Positions 23,790 through 36,297 of a stretch of DNA of 64,000 nt are shown here, piece by piece. The stretch is taken from contig QLIY01000007.1 in the NCBI GenBank assembly GCA_003260075.1, forward strand, positions 186,001-250,000. The letters are read 5' to 3'. Position 1 is the stretch's first letter. Each line of letters opens with the position of its first letter. The stretch is from Phallusia mammillata (taxonomy: Eukaryota > Chordata > Ascidiacea > Phlebobranchia > Ascidiidae). The notes beneath the pieces are model-generated. The model saw only the letters and a program-made list of their open reading frames with translations, did no database searches and had not been told where the DNA came from. The position numbers and the translations under genes are program-made.

Positions 23790-25892
23790 CTAAATGGCAG
23801 CAGATCCACAACTGATGAGCTTTTGTGAACATGTGAAAACTTCATTCGGAGAAAGAAGTTTCCTTTCAGAAACGAAACCCGCTTCAACACAAATCATTCG
23901 TTTGTATCCTTCGTTATCAAAATCCGACATCGCCATCGCTTTTTCGGACCAAGGATTCCAAAGAACTGCCAAAAACAAAGGTAATACATAGTGAAAAAAC
24001 ACAAATTTTTTGTTTTATAATGCTGTCACATCCACTTTTGAATTAAGCTATCACATAAACACGCAATTTAAGCACATTATTAACAAAATTATGTGATACT
24101 AACAAAGTTAAAAAACAAAATAATAAAACTAAAATTTTCAATACACATAGGTTCATTATAGTCTTCATCCACCAAGCAACAAGCTGATAGATTTTAGTTT
24201 TAAGTTATAATACTAACCTGTGTAATATTTACAGATGACAATTTATAAGCTTGAAACAGTGCAATGTTGCTTGGTATAGGGAACAGGGAAAAATGACTTG
24301 GTTTATACACAACCACCTAACAAATTTCTTGAAGTTTAAATACCAGTTTCTCAACAGATTTTTTTGTTTTTAGCCTCTAGGTGGTGATATTAAGCTACAG
24401 CAGTTTATTATACACACCTGTATCTGGCAAGTTATGTTTTTCAATTCTCATGTTACCAACGGGTGTAGAAATTAAATGGCCACCAACATTTCCTGCATTT
24501 TTGTAAACCGCATCCACATTTTGACTAATTACAATTTCCTTTCGCTCCTCTTTCAAATTGTCAACACCAGCAACCTGTGAAAATCGCGTGAAAATCGCGT
24601 GAAAATGTCCTTTTTCACAACTACACAGAAAAGGTGTAGTTAGATTATTCTTTTCATTCTTCCAGTAATCATTTATAAGCAAAAAGGACAGATTTTGCAA
24701 ATAAGACTTTTCACTGATCAAGACAGTGATCAACATGTTGCAAAACTTTTTAATCTTGCCACTATGTTCAAAGTATTTATATACCTTATCATGATACAAG
24801 CAACCATCAAAGCCAGTCACTGTTGTGGTACTGATGTCAGGCACTTTCAAATATGTGTGTAATAAAGTGGTGAAATCAAATTCATCGGTTCCAGTGTTTG
24901 TAATACTCAGTTCAGTGGTTAGTTCGTTTTTTGCTATACCAACTTTGTATTTTAACAAAAACCTGCACAACAAAAATTTATTAATCACTTCAAAAAATAT
25001 TTTTTTTAAATCGAATGTCGATAATTGATTTTGAATTTACCCATGGTTCCACATAGTCCTGGTGGTCTCATTATCTTTTAGGTGAAGTTCAATACTTGCA
25101 CAACCATTCGATTCCTAAGAAAACGATTATGTGTTTAAGTGCAAATTGATAAAAAATTTTGACTCACAAAAAACTGTTTACATATATAATACAGTAATTT
25201 TATTACAGCAAAACAATTTAAACATTTTGTTTTTATGTAAACAGTTTTACACCAGTGGATAATTAATAAAGCCAATACCAAACCTGCTTTGAAGTCTCTG
25301 CTACTGTCCACCATGAAATTCTAGCAAAGCCGTGTTGTGGACCGTTTGCCCAAGGACCAAAGTTTGCTTGAATCAAATTTTAACACGTTATACAAGTTAC
25401 CACACACTTTAACACTAAACACAGACTTCAAATCATTCTAAACTCAGATGCAAATACACAGTGAAATACTTTCTTTGTACAGATAATACTGATGTTTGCA
25501 TAACAATTGCAGCTGTTATTACATGTAACATTACTAAAACTTTCTTAGACAGTTGAAATGAGTAATTTTAAATCAGTATTGTTGCGAATGTAAGTACATG
25601 CAAAAACATTAGTGATGGTTGAAACTTTAAATCAAGAAATAATGATGACATCATGGTTCATTGCAATTACTGATTATTGTCACATCACCATTTTAAAAAA
25701 CTAATGAAACAACTCACGAAACACAACAGGAATTCCTCCTCGAACTGCTTTAGATCCATCCATCTTGCTCAAGGAGCTGACAAATAATTTTTCCTGGCCT
25801 TTGCAAATCCAAGATATTACAGTTGCCCCGAATGGATGTATTTTAACACTATTATTTGCATCTAATTCTACAGTCACAATTTCACTATCCAT
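23790..25892 (-). CDS. D-hexose-6-phosphate mutarotase (aldose-1-epimerase fold)
   Basis: Six exons are traced: 25892-25718, 25376-25284, 25114-25041, 24962-24785, 24574-24418 and 23965-23790. The product is about 283 residues, typical for the family. It interconverts the alpha and beta anomers of glucose-6-phosphate and related sugar phosphates in the cytosol. Family marks in order: VKIHPFGATVISW, AVRGGIPVVFP, NFGPWANGPQHGFAR (catalytic His in QHG), LHTYLKVPDI (second His), GFDGCLYHDK, and near the end WNPWSEKAMAMSDF followed by MICVEAG, which carries the catalytic Glu. The start ATG (MDSEIVTVEL) is the first in frame. Junctions are GT-AG and phases join cleanly, for example VVF|PNFG across exons 1-2. 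No lesions are seen. Confidence 0.88.
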
Positions 25893-26264
25893 TTTCAGGA
25901 AGTTTTAGACTAAAAAGTTTGCAAACAAATCTTCTGAAAATTGAATGGAAACACAGTTTTAAAAGCAAACACATATGGGCATAAACCTGATGGCACCAAA
26001 TGCAGGAAATGATTTGTCACAGCTAATAATAGTCAGTTTCAAACAGTACAAACTACAAACTTCCTCATGAAATTAATTTACAATCGTAAATCAATTTGGT
26101 TCAATAACAAGCACAACAACATGGCCTAATAAAAATGTAAGGTAAAAGTTACTGTATGTGGAAAACTGTTAATTTTCTGCTGTGTTATAAAACACTACAA
26201 CATCACATCTAGCCTGTTTTTTTGGCAACATGTTAAGCACCTTTATTTTTATGATTGAGCAGTC

Positions 26265-27485
26265 CTATAGTACAACATCTTTAGCTAGTGTTATTGTCCT
26301 CTGTAGTAAATACACACCAGCACGCAAGCCTCCAATGTTTATAGTATGGGATTGCTTGATTTTCCAAAGAGAACTCACTTTAGCAAGAGCAGTGATGATT
26401 GATCGCTTGTCGTGAGTCAGTAGGCAGGCCCTTGCAGTTCTCAAGCGTGAAACTCTTGCCATTTCATGGAGAAAACTTGGATACAACTTCCTGTTGTCAG
26501 CTTGGGAGCCAAGTCTTTTGCCAAATGGCAAGTCAGTAACACATACATCTACTGTAGCAGTTCTCCATGGCATTCTGGTGGCATCCCAATGCAAAACATC
26601 AATAGGAAATTTTGTCTTTGTGTATTCTTTGTTAAGAAACTTTACATTACTAGATGAACGCACTATTGCTGGGTGTGCATTGTCTGCAGCAAGGTAAAAT
26701 GCATTTTTCCATTGAGCATAGCCCTCTATGGGTATAACCCCAGAGCCACACATCGGGTCAACCACAAAATCTCCTGTTTGGATATTGCATAAGCGAAGCA
26801 TATTGTGGGCGATTGTTGATTTGAGTGTAGTCTTTCCAAAATGTGAGATATGCCGGTGATGCAAACTGCGGTATGTCAATGACATACTGATCATTATCGC
26901 ATCGAAACCCATAGAAAAAAAGATCTCCATGTTGTAATGACTAAGATCAACTGTCCAGTTTGTTACATCTTGCAAAGCGCCACCAAAATGCAAATCCGCG
27001 TCTGGCGACGTCACGCACTGAGATTTGCCTGCTCGGCTTGAGGTAACCCTGAACCTAACTTCAGAATTGTTTTCCATGTCATGCTTGTTTGGTACTCGCT
27101 TTGAAGATTGTTTGTTCTTGTTAGGTTTCTTGCAATGCTCCAAATTTAATCTCCAAAATTTAGTGACTTCATCCCATGGCAGCCCCACCGGAAATTTGGC
27201 TAAACTTTTTAGCATTATCTCTTTCTCATCAGGATAAACATAATGAGGAACATACTTTATTACTAAAAACAAATTGTCTACTGAAAGAAGTTTATGAAGT
27301 CCTGAAATTGCTTTCGGAAGCATTTGGATAAAAATTTTCCCTCGAATGTACGTCATGTCAATATGTTCAATTTTTTCTTTTATTTCTTCCATAGCAACTT
27401 TTTCGAAGCCTGTCACCACCGTTGCTCCTATAGTGACCATGCTGTCCGAGTCCACAAAATCCTGTATTGACTCTTCCAATTCCAT
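26265..27485 (-). CDS. THUMPD3: THUMPD3-like tRNA guanosine-N2 methyltransferase
   Basis: A single open exon of 406 codons. THUMPD3 (with TRMT112) methylates the N2 of guanosine at position 6 of certain tRNAs. The N-terminal half carries a THUMP-like domain (MVTIGATVVTGFEKVAMEE to about residue 190). The C-terminal half is a Rossmann methyltransferase: HFGKTTLKSTIAHNML, the SAM-binding DPMCGSGVIPIEG, ADNAHPAIV, WDATRMPWRTATVDV, the catalytic-type DLPFGKRLGS, and GGLRAGVYLLQR. It is shorter than the roughly 500-residue vertebrate protein and has no introns, unlike its neighbours, which may mean an intron-poor ancestor or an old retrocopy. The frame is intact. THUMPD2 is the nearest alternative; motif details favour THUMPD3. 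Confidence 0.88.
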   Translation of the reverse strand: MELEESIQDFVDSDSMVTIGATVVTGFEKVAMEEIKEKIEHIDMTYIRGKIFIQMLPKAISGLHKLLSVDNLFLVIKYVPHYVYPDEKEIMLKSLAKFPVGLPWDEVTKFWRLNLEHCKKPNKNKQSSKRVPNKHDMENNSEVRFRVTSSRAGKSQCVTSPDADLHFGGALQDVTNWTVDLSHYNMEIFFSMGFDAIMISMSLTYRSLHHRHISHFGKTTLKSTIAHNMLRLCNIQTGDFVVDPMCGSGVIPIEGYAQWKNAFYLAADNAHPAIVRSSSNVKFLNKEYTKTKFPIDVLHWDATRMPWRTATVDVCVTDLPFGKRLGSQADNRKLYPSFLHEMARVSRLRTARACLLTHDKRSIITALAKVSSLWKIKQSHTINIGGLRAGVYLLQRTITLAKDVVL

Positions 27486-28458
27486 ATTGCAAAACTAACT
27501 AATTATTTAAAGTTAAGTGACACAGTACGGTAAAAAAATATTTTGCTAGTTTATTAAACATCTAGATACAACTGGTAAAAATAAAAATGTAACTTTTGCA
27601 GAAGGTTGGTAAACTAAAAAAAATAATGCTAGCGCTTTACAACTTTTGCAACTCTTTTGGATAACTTTAGGTGTTCAGTTGTTGTAATTTTTTGTTGATG
27701 TGGTTATTTTTGTCAATAACACCACATACCAACTGACATTTAATACCCCAAAACACAAGGTACAGCGAATTACTATTATCAAAGGTCTTTCTTGCAACTT
27801 TTAGTCCGTTTATCTCAGCAAAAGTCATTTGCAAAGTTTATCAAAAATGGCGAAGAAATGTTTTTTTCTGTCACGTTGTCTCTCGTATTGGGGAAATTAC
27901 CCTGTGACGAAAAAGCTCGGAAAATTAAAATGACAACAATTTGTTTTCTTGACAAGATTTGCAAGGCAGTTATTTGTTTTTTAACAAAGTTGTTTTTTAC
28001 CTCAAATTTATGTAACATGGATTTTATTGGTACAAACACGAATGCATTTACAAGCTAATGCACATATAGTTGACTGAAACATGGCCACCTACGAATAATA
28101 CACAGACAAACGACACGTATTGTTAGCACACAACAAGTTAGTGCAACATTCCAAATTATTTTGTATTAGTTTTGTTTCGGAACGACGGTTAAGCATTGAG
28201 GTTGCGGAACTTGCGTTATATTCAAAAATTTAATGATGTGTAATTAAATAAAGGAACTTATTGGGAAAATATTTGCACCTACACACAATCATGGACTAAT
28301 ATGTATTTATACACGTATAAACTAATAATATGTACAGGTATGGATTTGTGTCGGGGATTTAAATACACAACAATAAAATTCTTCATGCACTTGAATGGTA
28401 AAACCTAAGTGTATCAAAGTTCTGTGTAAAGTGTCTGTGCATAAGAAAGCACAATTCA
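27486..28458. other. Intergenic, nothing recognised
   Basis: AT-rich spacer between the THUMPD3-like gene and the first fluoride exporter gene. It should hold the THUMPD3 promoter. No further gene or repeat was recognised. Confidence 0.55.
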
Positions 28459-31306
28459 TCAGGGATTGTTAAAACTTGCCCCAATAATGATCCCACATAT
28501 CACTTGGGATAACACTACAGTGAGAACAGCATAGAAATAGGCGAATCTAGGGTGCTCTGGTCTCAGCTTGCAAATCTCACTCATGAATGTGGACACGGTA
28601 GTTAGACAGGCGCAAAAACCAGTCCCGATTGCAGAAGCCATGATAGCGCCCCAGCATATATCCACACCGGCACAATCGGGCTTTACCACTCTTGTATTGA
28701 TGACATGCACTATGGCAAGGACTGTAGCGCCCAGGACGTTTGCAAGAAGAGTGCCAAGCGGGAGTTTCAGCTTTTCAATTCTGAATCTTGACAACCAATT
28801 GCGAAGACTGGCTCCAAAGGGTGCCATAAGAACGGTCATCCAGACGGTTTTTCCAAGAAGTGTTGGGTCTACAGCTGCACCAATGATGAGGCCAATCACA
28901 GCAAAGACAAATAACACGCCAACGCAGACATCAGCGACCCCCCCCCCAAGACTGGCTCCAAAGGGTGCCATAAGAACGGTCATCCAGACGGTTTTGCCAA
29001 TGAGTGTTGGGTCAACAGCAGCACCGATGATGAGGCCAATGACAGCAAAGACAAATAACACGCCAACGCAGACATCAGCAATTTTCGGTCCGTTTTTGTG
29101 AACACGTTTTCCAATGAGATTTCCAACGTCCTTGCCAAAATCCAAGCCGACCACGTAAGACCCAGTGAAACAGTAAAATCCTATGAACCAAGCAGCTATG
29201 GAAAGAACCTAAAAAAGCTACGTTTAAGTACAAATATAGAGAGAGTTTTTCATTATTAGTCAATTTAAAAGCAGAAAACATCAATATAGAAAGAAACTTT
29301 TTACAATCAAACGTTCACTGTGATCTGATGACACAGAGTGCACGATTTTGTTAAACCGTTTTTCTCTTTTATTAGCGCTAAAGTTGGGTTTGAAATTGAG
29401 TTTGAGTTGAAATTATTTCGGTAAAAGCACGTATAGCGTCACAATGACACTGAACAATCACCAAGTGGGAAATAGCTGCGCAACGTTAAAACCTTGTGGA
29501 GCGCAAAAACAGAGATGGGCGCAATTGGTGTATCATGACTAAACGCGCTGCAGCTACACCGTATTATGAAGCGTTAGTTGGTGGGAGCCCACCAATTGAT
29601 GAACTAAAACCAGTGATTAGAGAGAATTAGGGCAGGAACTTGGCCGAATGGTCCGGCGCGCCTGGCCTGACCCATATACAAACATAAAAAAAACACTGAT
29701 CGGGATTCGTCCCCGGGAAGGTTAGAGAGAATAAGCATCCTTGTAACATTTTCACCTGTGAATGAGATGTTGTCGGTGTTTCTCCAACCAGATTCAAACT
29801 TTGTTGTTGATTCCATTTACTCCATGTTGTGTAAGAGCCACAAAACCCGGTAGTGAGGCCCTTGTAGAGAGCGGCCAGTCGCGTTTTGCCCATTGGGGAT
29901 CCGTTCAACGCACCTGTGTACAAATTTATGTTAAACAAAATGTTTCTCAAATCAGAATGTTATATTAAAATTCGTTTTAAATCAGAATTTTATACAGTGA
30001 ATTCGTCTTTGTGTATTGCAAGCTAAAAATGTAACAAACTTACTTTTTGTGTTCGCAATATGCTTTAAAACAATTTTTGCATACGATTTTTATCTTGACA
30101 CCATTGTTGCCAAATATGTTTGAGCAACTTGAAAAAAATCATTTTTATTTATTTTAAAACTCTTTTGTAATAACAATATTTTTATGTTTGAAAATTATTG
30201 GTGGTAAACAGTGGAAAGACAAACACTGAAAATTGTAACGTAAACTATTTAAAACACACTTATGTATATGCAAAGTGGTTTTCTTGAAAGATAAAAACTC
30301 TATCTTATCAATAGTGATCCATTTTATTTACGAAGATGGATGAGACAGCGATTCTAAACTAACGCCAGAAAATCTATTGTCTGGCAATGTTCCAAGGAGG
30401 TGCACCTATCAAAACGGATCAAACACGAAAGCCGTCAAAACCATTATTGCAATTTTTTGCTTCCTGTAGAAACAGAAGTTTTCGTCCTTGCAATGTTTGT
30501 ACGTGAGGGTTTACACAAGGCAGGGCGGCAAATAAACGTGTTTTTTTCGGTTGCAGTAATAGTTCACTGGCCCTTCTGAGGCAGGTCGTCTGTTTGCAGA
30601 CTTTATGTTCCGTGTTTGCGAAGACACGTGTAAGTACGCAGTGCACAAAGATAGTTGCGGCTCTCGTGCGTCATGCCTTCATAGTATTTGATGCAATAAA
30701 GCCAAACGCAAAAAGTAATATTGTTTCAATCGGTAAAAAAAAATCAAAAAAAAAAAAAAACGGAAAAGAGTCTAAAATAGTCTTCAGAAACTATGCTTTA
30801 AATCAATTGCCCCATGAAAGCTTTACTGCTCATAAGTTTAGTTTGCTTAGTTTTTTTAATAAATAGTTTAATAAAGTTTTCACCATCAGGGTGACAACAG
30901 GGGCTTTCGGCACAGACAGGCGACCCCAAAGGGACATGCCCCTTAAAAATGCTTATTTTGGGTGCCATAAACCAGCGTCTTAAGTCAATCTGTACATATA
31001 ACATTTCAAACAATATTGCAGCCCTCAAAACATAATTATTGGGGGCCCTTAAAAACTTTTATGCTGGCTATGTACTGATTTGGTCCATATATATTTGATC
31101 GAGATTTGTAGGGTATTTTGTACAAACTACATTAAATTAAAAAGGTTATAAGAACAAAATTAATTTTCTTACCTAGGACGAAGCTGCCAAAGATGTTCGA
31201 AAAGAAGGATTGGTTAACCAACTCTCCTGGGTCTTCAATTCCTGCCAGTTTGCCAAATATTCGATCGGTGCCGATTCGAGCCAAACAGCCGCACATTGCG
31301 AAGAAA
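28459..31306 (-). CDS. Two-domain fluoride exporter A (FEX/Fluc family), 5' end missing
   Basis: Three exons are found: 31306-31173, 29913-29756 and 29208-28459. They encode two fused CrcB/Fluc-type domains, the eukaryotic FEX layout, a plasma-membrane fluoride channel. Domain 1 shows FFAMCGCLARIGTDR, FFSNIFGSFVLG, then GKTRLAALYKGLTTGFCGSYTTWSKW. Domain 2 shows APFGASL, RNWLSRFRIEKLKLPLGTL, then GTGFCACLTTVSTFMSE. The cytosolic N-terminal exons seen in exporter B were not found upstream; 31307-35096 holds only repeats. Exon 3 contains an in-frame repeat: 28804-28937 recurs at 28948-29081 with 10 C between, adding 48 residues including GGG and a second ADVCVGVLFVFAVIG helix. That would disrupt membrane topology, so it is more likely an assembly duplication than a real protein feature. 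Confidence 0.85.
28804..29081. repeat. Exonic duplication split by a 10-C block
   Basis: 134 bp of coding exon (28804-28937) is repeated at 28948-29081 with about eight substitutions, around 6 percent. The copies are separated by 10 C (28938-28947). The joint happens to keep the reading frame. Confidence 0.93.
29340..29580. mobile_element. GTAGCTGCAGCGC-family MITE, reverse copy
   Basis: On the minus strand it shows GGTGTAGCTGCAGCGCG at the left end and the AATCACCAAG/GGAAATAGCTGCGCAACG segments shared with copies near 35.9 and 42.2 kb. It lies in an intron of exporter A. Confidence 0.6.
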
Positions 31307-31708
31307 CTGTAAAGAAAATATCGAATAAGAGACTTTACCAAAAGCAAAAAATCGTTTTTAATGAAACCAAAGAAACTAGATTTTACACAACACTCTACAG
31401 TGTACACGGATCTATTAATAAGTATAATGACGAACATAAAGGCTCAAATAGACGTAAAAAGGGACATGCTTTATTATTCAAACGTTTCGGCAAATATAAT
31501 CATCATTAGGGTTTTAAAGAGAGTTATGAATTGCTTTAAATTTGATTTAAATTTTATCAAAGTGTTACCTAACGTGCAGATAGAATTTGACTTGAGATGG
31601 AGGCTTCTCATCTCGGACTACGACACGTCCTTGGGACTGAGCGATTCCATCAAATTCCGTCTTTTCCTACAACAATTTAATTTTTTCAGTAACCGACAGC
31701 TAAAAGTT

Positions 31709-32526
31709 ACTTTTCCAAACAGTTTATGTCACATGATAAAGGCCGTCTCGTATGGGACGTCGAAACGTCGGTTATTTAAAATAAAAATGCTGGAAGATCA
31801 ATACACGTTTATACATTACGCCTGACAGCAACAGCTTTTTATTTTGTTGTAGTTAAGAGGTTTTCCTTTATCCCTAAATTTATTCAAGTTAAAACGAAAC
31901 GTAAATGTCTATGTGCATATTTTCTGCATATCTCACCCTGTCCATGCTGCTCATGTTTGCAGGTTTCCAAGTTAGAATGGGCAAAGATGGATTCCTGTCA
32001 TTCCTTTATATACCGCGACAACTTGAAAACTTCCATGACATTGTTTGAAAAGATCGTTTTTCTTCTTTTACACTCATTCATTTTCTCCAGTACTCCAATA
32101 CTATCTGGGTTTTTTTTTCCCCCCCCCCCACTTTTTTGGTTTATGCCACATGATGAAGACGTCTCGCATGGGGCGTCGAAACATCGTTTGTTTATGATAA
32201 TACTGCTGGAAGAGCAATACACGTTGATACATTACGCCTGACAGCAACAGCTTTTTATTTTGTTGTAGTTTAGAGGTTTTCCTTTATCCTTAAATTTAAT
32301 TCATTTAAAAACGAAAGCTAAATGCCTTTGCGTATATTTTCTGCATATATTTTACCCTGTCCATGCTGCTCATAGTTGCAGGTTTCCAAGTTAGAATGGG
32401 CAAAGATGGATTCCTGTCATTCCCTTTATATACCGCGACAACTTGAAAAATTCCATGACATTGTTTGAAAAGATCGTTTTTCTTCTTTTTCACTCATTCA
32501 TTTTCTCCAGTACTCTAATACTATCT
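31709..32526. repeat. 400-bp duplication with a C block, containing MITE copies
   Basis: The segment from 31709 to about 32110 recurs at 32130-32526, with 11 C at 32119-32129. Each copy contains a MITE with an inverted CGACGTC / GTCGAAAC core (31731-31830, 32150-32240). Divergence between copies is higher than for most pairs here, including indels. Confidence 0.8.
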
Positions 32527-32726
32527 GGGGGGGTTTCTTGCTTTATCTCACGTCTTCGTTTTTCTCTGAATCCCTTTATTGCTCTTTTACCTCCCAAATA
32601 CCACATGCACTACGCCAATCGTTTTTAGAGATCAACCTTATTTTCATAAGTACACTTTTCATAATGGTTCAGAAAGTGCAGTCCAACTTTGTTTGAAAAG
32701 TACATTAGTACAAACGAAACACAAGT

Positions 32727-33436
32727 TCTGGGTGTGAAGTTAAAGACGTTTATTCTAAATCTTATTAATGTTTAACAGTGCAACTGGGAGCAAAACAGGC
32801 CGTATATGTGTTGCCATATAATAACCACATTACAGCACTCCAGTTAAAATGGGCATGAACCACTGAGGAAAGGGAATCAATTCTACAGTATTATGGTTAC
32901 TGTTAAATTTTGTAAAAAGCGCGTGCAGCCCGCCTTTGCCCAGAATTGGAGTGAGTCCGTATTACTTCAGGCACACTTGGTTGATCGCGCAACGCTTGTA
33001 AATTAAAGCTTTTGTCCTACACTCTGAAGTATAATGTAAGCAACACCCCCCCCCCTTCTGGGTGTGAAGTTAAAGACGTTTATTCTAAATCTTATTAATG
33101 TTTCTAATATATGATTACATACTAAGTAAGTTTGAGACAGTGCACATGCAATGCAACCTATAAGGTCTTAACAGTGCAACTGGGAACAGAACAGGCCGTA
33201 TATGTGTTGCCATATAATAACCACATTACAGCACTCCAGTTAAAATGGGCATGAACCACTGAGGAAAGGGAATCAATTCTACAGTATTATGGTTACTGTT
33301 AAATTTTGTAAAAAGCGCGTGCAGCCCGCCTTTGCCCAGAATTGGAGTGAGTCCGTATTACTTCAGGCACACTTGGTTGATCGCGGAACGCTTGTAAATC
33401 AAAGCTTTTGCCCTACACTCTGAAGTATGATGTAAG
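32727..33436. repeat. Duplication of about 320-380 bp split by a 10-C block
   Basis: The block 32727-33045 recurs at 33056-33436. The second copy has about 65 extra bases after AATGTTT, an indel of the kind seen between alleles. 10 C (33046-33055) lie at the joint. Confidence 0.88.
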
Positions 33437-33587
33437 CACGTACCTGGTCTCAATAAGAGTTTCATGCGATTGCCAAGTTTAATGAATATACTTTGTACTT
33501 CGTATAAAGAAAGTATAAACTCTTTTTAACGAAGGAGTGATATTGCATATAACATTATTGTTAAGCGACCTTAATATTGTTTTACAN

Positions 33588-34145
33588 TTTAGTACCTTAT
33601 GTAAAACATTCAAAAGCAAGAAACAGACCAAGTTAAAACTAAATCGAATTTCAATTGACGACATTACAAACATTTATGTTACGGGATTCGGAATCTGTCC
33701 GCTTAAAACAGGGGTTCTTAACCTGGGGTGCACGTGGGGGGGGGGCAAAAAAGTTTGAGAACCACTGACCTAGGTAAAAGCTTTTGGGCTATTTGAAGGT
33801 TTTGTGAGAAAATAGAAACTATATGTTAAAACCAATCTTCACAAAGACTGTGTGGTTCAAATCAGTTTACAGCTTACTGACGAATTCCCTGTTAGGAACG
33901 TAGACTCTGTTTGACAACAACACAAATGTTTGCCGTACAAAAATATGGCGCTGTTTTAAACTCAGACAAAACAGGATTCATTAAAAAAACAATTTGATTA
34001 GTACCTTATGTAAAACATTCAAAAGTCAGAAACAGACTAAGTTAAAACTAAATCGAATTTCAATTGACGACATTGCAAACATTTATGTTACGGGAATCGG
34101 AATCTGTCCGCTTAAAACAGGGGTTCTTAACCTGGGGTGCACGTA
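33588..34145. repeat. Separated duplication with a G block inside a hAT end
   Basis: The segment 33588-33735 recurs at about 33998-34145. Copy 1 stops at a 10-G block (33736-33745) 27 bp into a hAT element. Intervening sequence then follows before copy 2. A single ambiguous base (33587) marks the start of copy 1. Confidence 0.85.
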
Positions 34146-34299
34146 CCCCCCAATGGGTGCAAGAACTGTTCCTAGGGGGTGCGGGGATGCTGAATCATTA
34201 AGGGGGGGGGGCTGTATAAATACAAAAACCAAGGGGGGTGCGAAAATTAGTTGGTGATTTGAAAGGGGTGCAGCAAGGAAAAAAGGTTGAGAACCACTG
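34118..34299. mobile_element. hAT MITE with near-perfect target duplication
   Basis: The 182-bp element has ends CAGGGGTTCTTAACC and GGTTGAGAACCACTG. Flanks are GCTTAAAA (34110-34117) and CCTTAAAA (34300-34307), 7 of 8 matching. A 10-G run (34202-34211) replaces about 20 bp present in the sister copy at 47460. Confidence 0.85.
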
Positions 34300-35096
34300 C
34301 CTTAAAACGATCATAATGTACACCAACAACCTGTCATCATGTACACAACGATTCAGGCAGATTATGAGGTAATTGTTGTCACGGCGCGCTCAGAGCAACA
34401 CCAAAGAGTAAAAATGTACCAAACATTGTTCGATTCGATTAAAACGCAAAAACGGTTTACCGGCTGGGATTAGAACCCATGACTATTCGTTTTCATGACA
34501 AAAAAAATCGAACCGTCAGCATTTTGAAGAAAAATCAAGTAAAAATTTGTGAAGAAAAACGGCTATGTGAAGAACAAAAAACAAAAATGTAAAATAACTA
34601 AGAGTGCACAAAAAGGAACAGTGCATTTATATAGTGCATAATTTGCAACCAGTGTAAAATTAAAGTTAAATACAGTAAATTTTGTTTCACGCATAATATA
34701 CAATTCTGCATTCAGTGCACGCAAATAGCTAGCTTGGCTAATGTAAAAATAAATAATATCGCACAAAAAAGTTTTAAAATCACCAAAAAAAAATTCTTTT
34801 TTAAATAACATGATTTAAAAAAAATGCTTGATATTAAAAACACCGTTGGCAGAATCAAAGAAAACAAAAGTAAGTTGATCTACAAAAATAACTATAATCT
34901 AAATTGCATTGACAAGAGAGTACTATATTTTTGATCTGATCGAAAAAGTTTGGAGTTCTTAACTCAAAAACATAGATTTTAGCAAAGATTTTTCCCAATA
35001 CTTCTTAGGCGTGTACAGCCTGCAATGTAGCATAAGCACCAATAACCCTTGTACATTTATCACGCAAAAAGCAAACTACAAAATAAGCAGGATTTT

Positions 35097-36297
35097 TCAG
35101 TAGGTGTCATAGTTTAGGTTAATACCGTTTATAATCCCAGTCAGGACTTGACATGTGATGACTGTGAGGAGTGCGTAAAAGTATGCAAAACGCGGGTGTT
35201 CGGGTCTTAACTTGTACACCTCACTCATGAACGTCGATATCGTGGTAAGACAAGCACAGAAACCGGTACCAACCCCATAAGTAACTATAGTTGGCCAACA
35301 TATACTTATACCTGAACCCGTGCAATGCACTGCCCTAGTGTTGATAACATGCAGTCCTGCCAGTAATACAGCACCAAGTACGTTCGCAATCAAGGTGCCA
35401 AGTGGCAGTTTAAATCGTTCAATCCTGAAACGGGACAGCCAAGCCCGCAAACAGGCTCCAAATGGCGCAAAAAGTACCGCTAGCCATATTTGCTTGTTCA
35501 CAGTGGGGTCCACGACGACCCCTGCGATAAACCCCCCGGTTGCTAGTAGCAACAGAACAGTGACGCACACGTTGGCTATTTTGTCTCCCTTCTTGTGAAC
35601 GTGTTTGCCGATGAGTCTACCAACGTCTTTGCCGAAGTCTATTCCCACTGCGTATGAACCGATGAAGGTGTAGAAACCGATGAACCATGACGCGATCGAG
35701 AGAACCTGAAGAAAAAGGCAAATTTTCAGACAAGAGAAATTGTGTTTTTTTTCTCCGCGTGTTTTAGTGGCAGCCACATCGAATTTAGTTATCCACTTGG
35801 TGTCAAATAAATGAGTTTTCATTCTATTTAAATAAATTGAGTTTATTTCGCATGATGAAAGAACACATAGCGACACAATAGCACTAAAACAATCACCAAG
35901 CCGGAAATAGCTGCCTAACGTTGAAACGTTATGGAGCACAAAAAAATAAATTGCTTTGCAGAAACTTATGTCTTAAATATGTTTTTGTTAAGATGAACAT
36001 AAATTCAAACTGGGATCAGCCCTGAAGCGTCTATGCAGACCAGCGATCACAACACACTCATTTATAAATCACAGTGGTGACCGGCTGATTAGGTATGGCG
36101 CCTTTAACGGGCCTGGTGTACTGTGATTTATAAAATGTTTTTGTGTTGTTTCCATGTGTGCATTACCTGCATTTGAGTTCCTGGGGTTTGTGATTCCCCG
36201 ACTAATGTCAAGCTTATTTGTTGGTTCCACTTTGACCACGTGGTGAATGAGCCACAAAACCCGGTTGTCAAACCTTTCAGCAAAGCCGCCAGTCGTG

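Larger units (their letters stand above)
31307..35096. other. Repeat-rich spacer between the two fluoride exporter genes
   Basis: No coding exon was recognised here, although the 5' exons of exporter A would be expected. The stretch consists mostly of three duplicated blocks (31709-32526, 32727-33436, 33588-34145), hAT elements and AT-rich sequence. Confidence 0.6.

Noticed and set aside
27792..28058. 88-codon open frame upstream of the THUMPD3-like gene
   Set aside because: Low-complexity and overlapped by an equal frame on the other strand; no recognisable domain.
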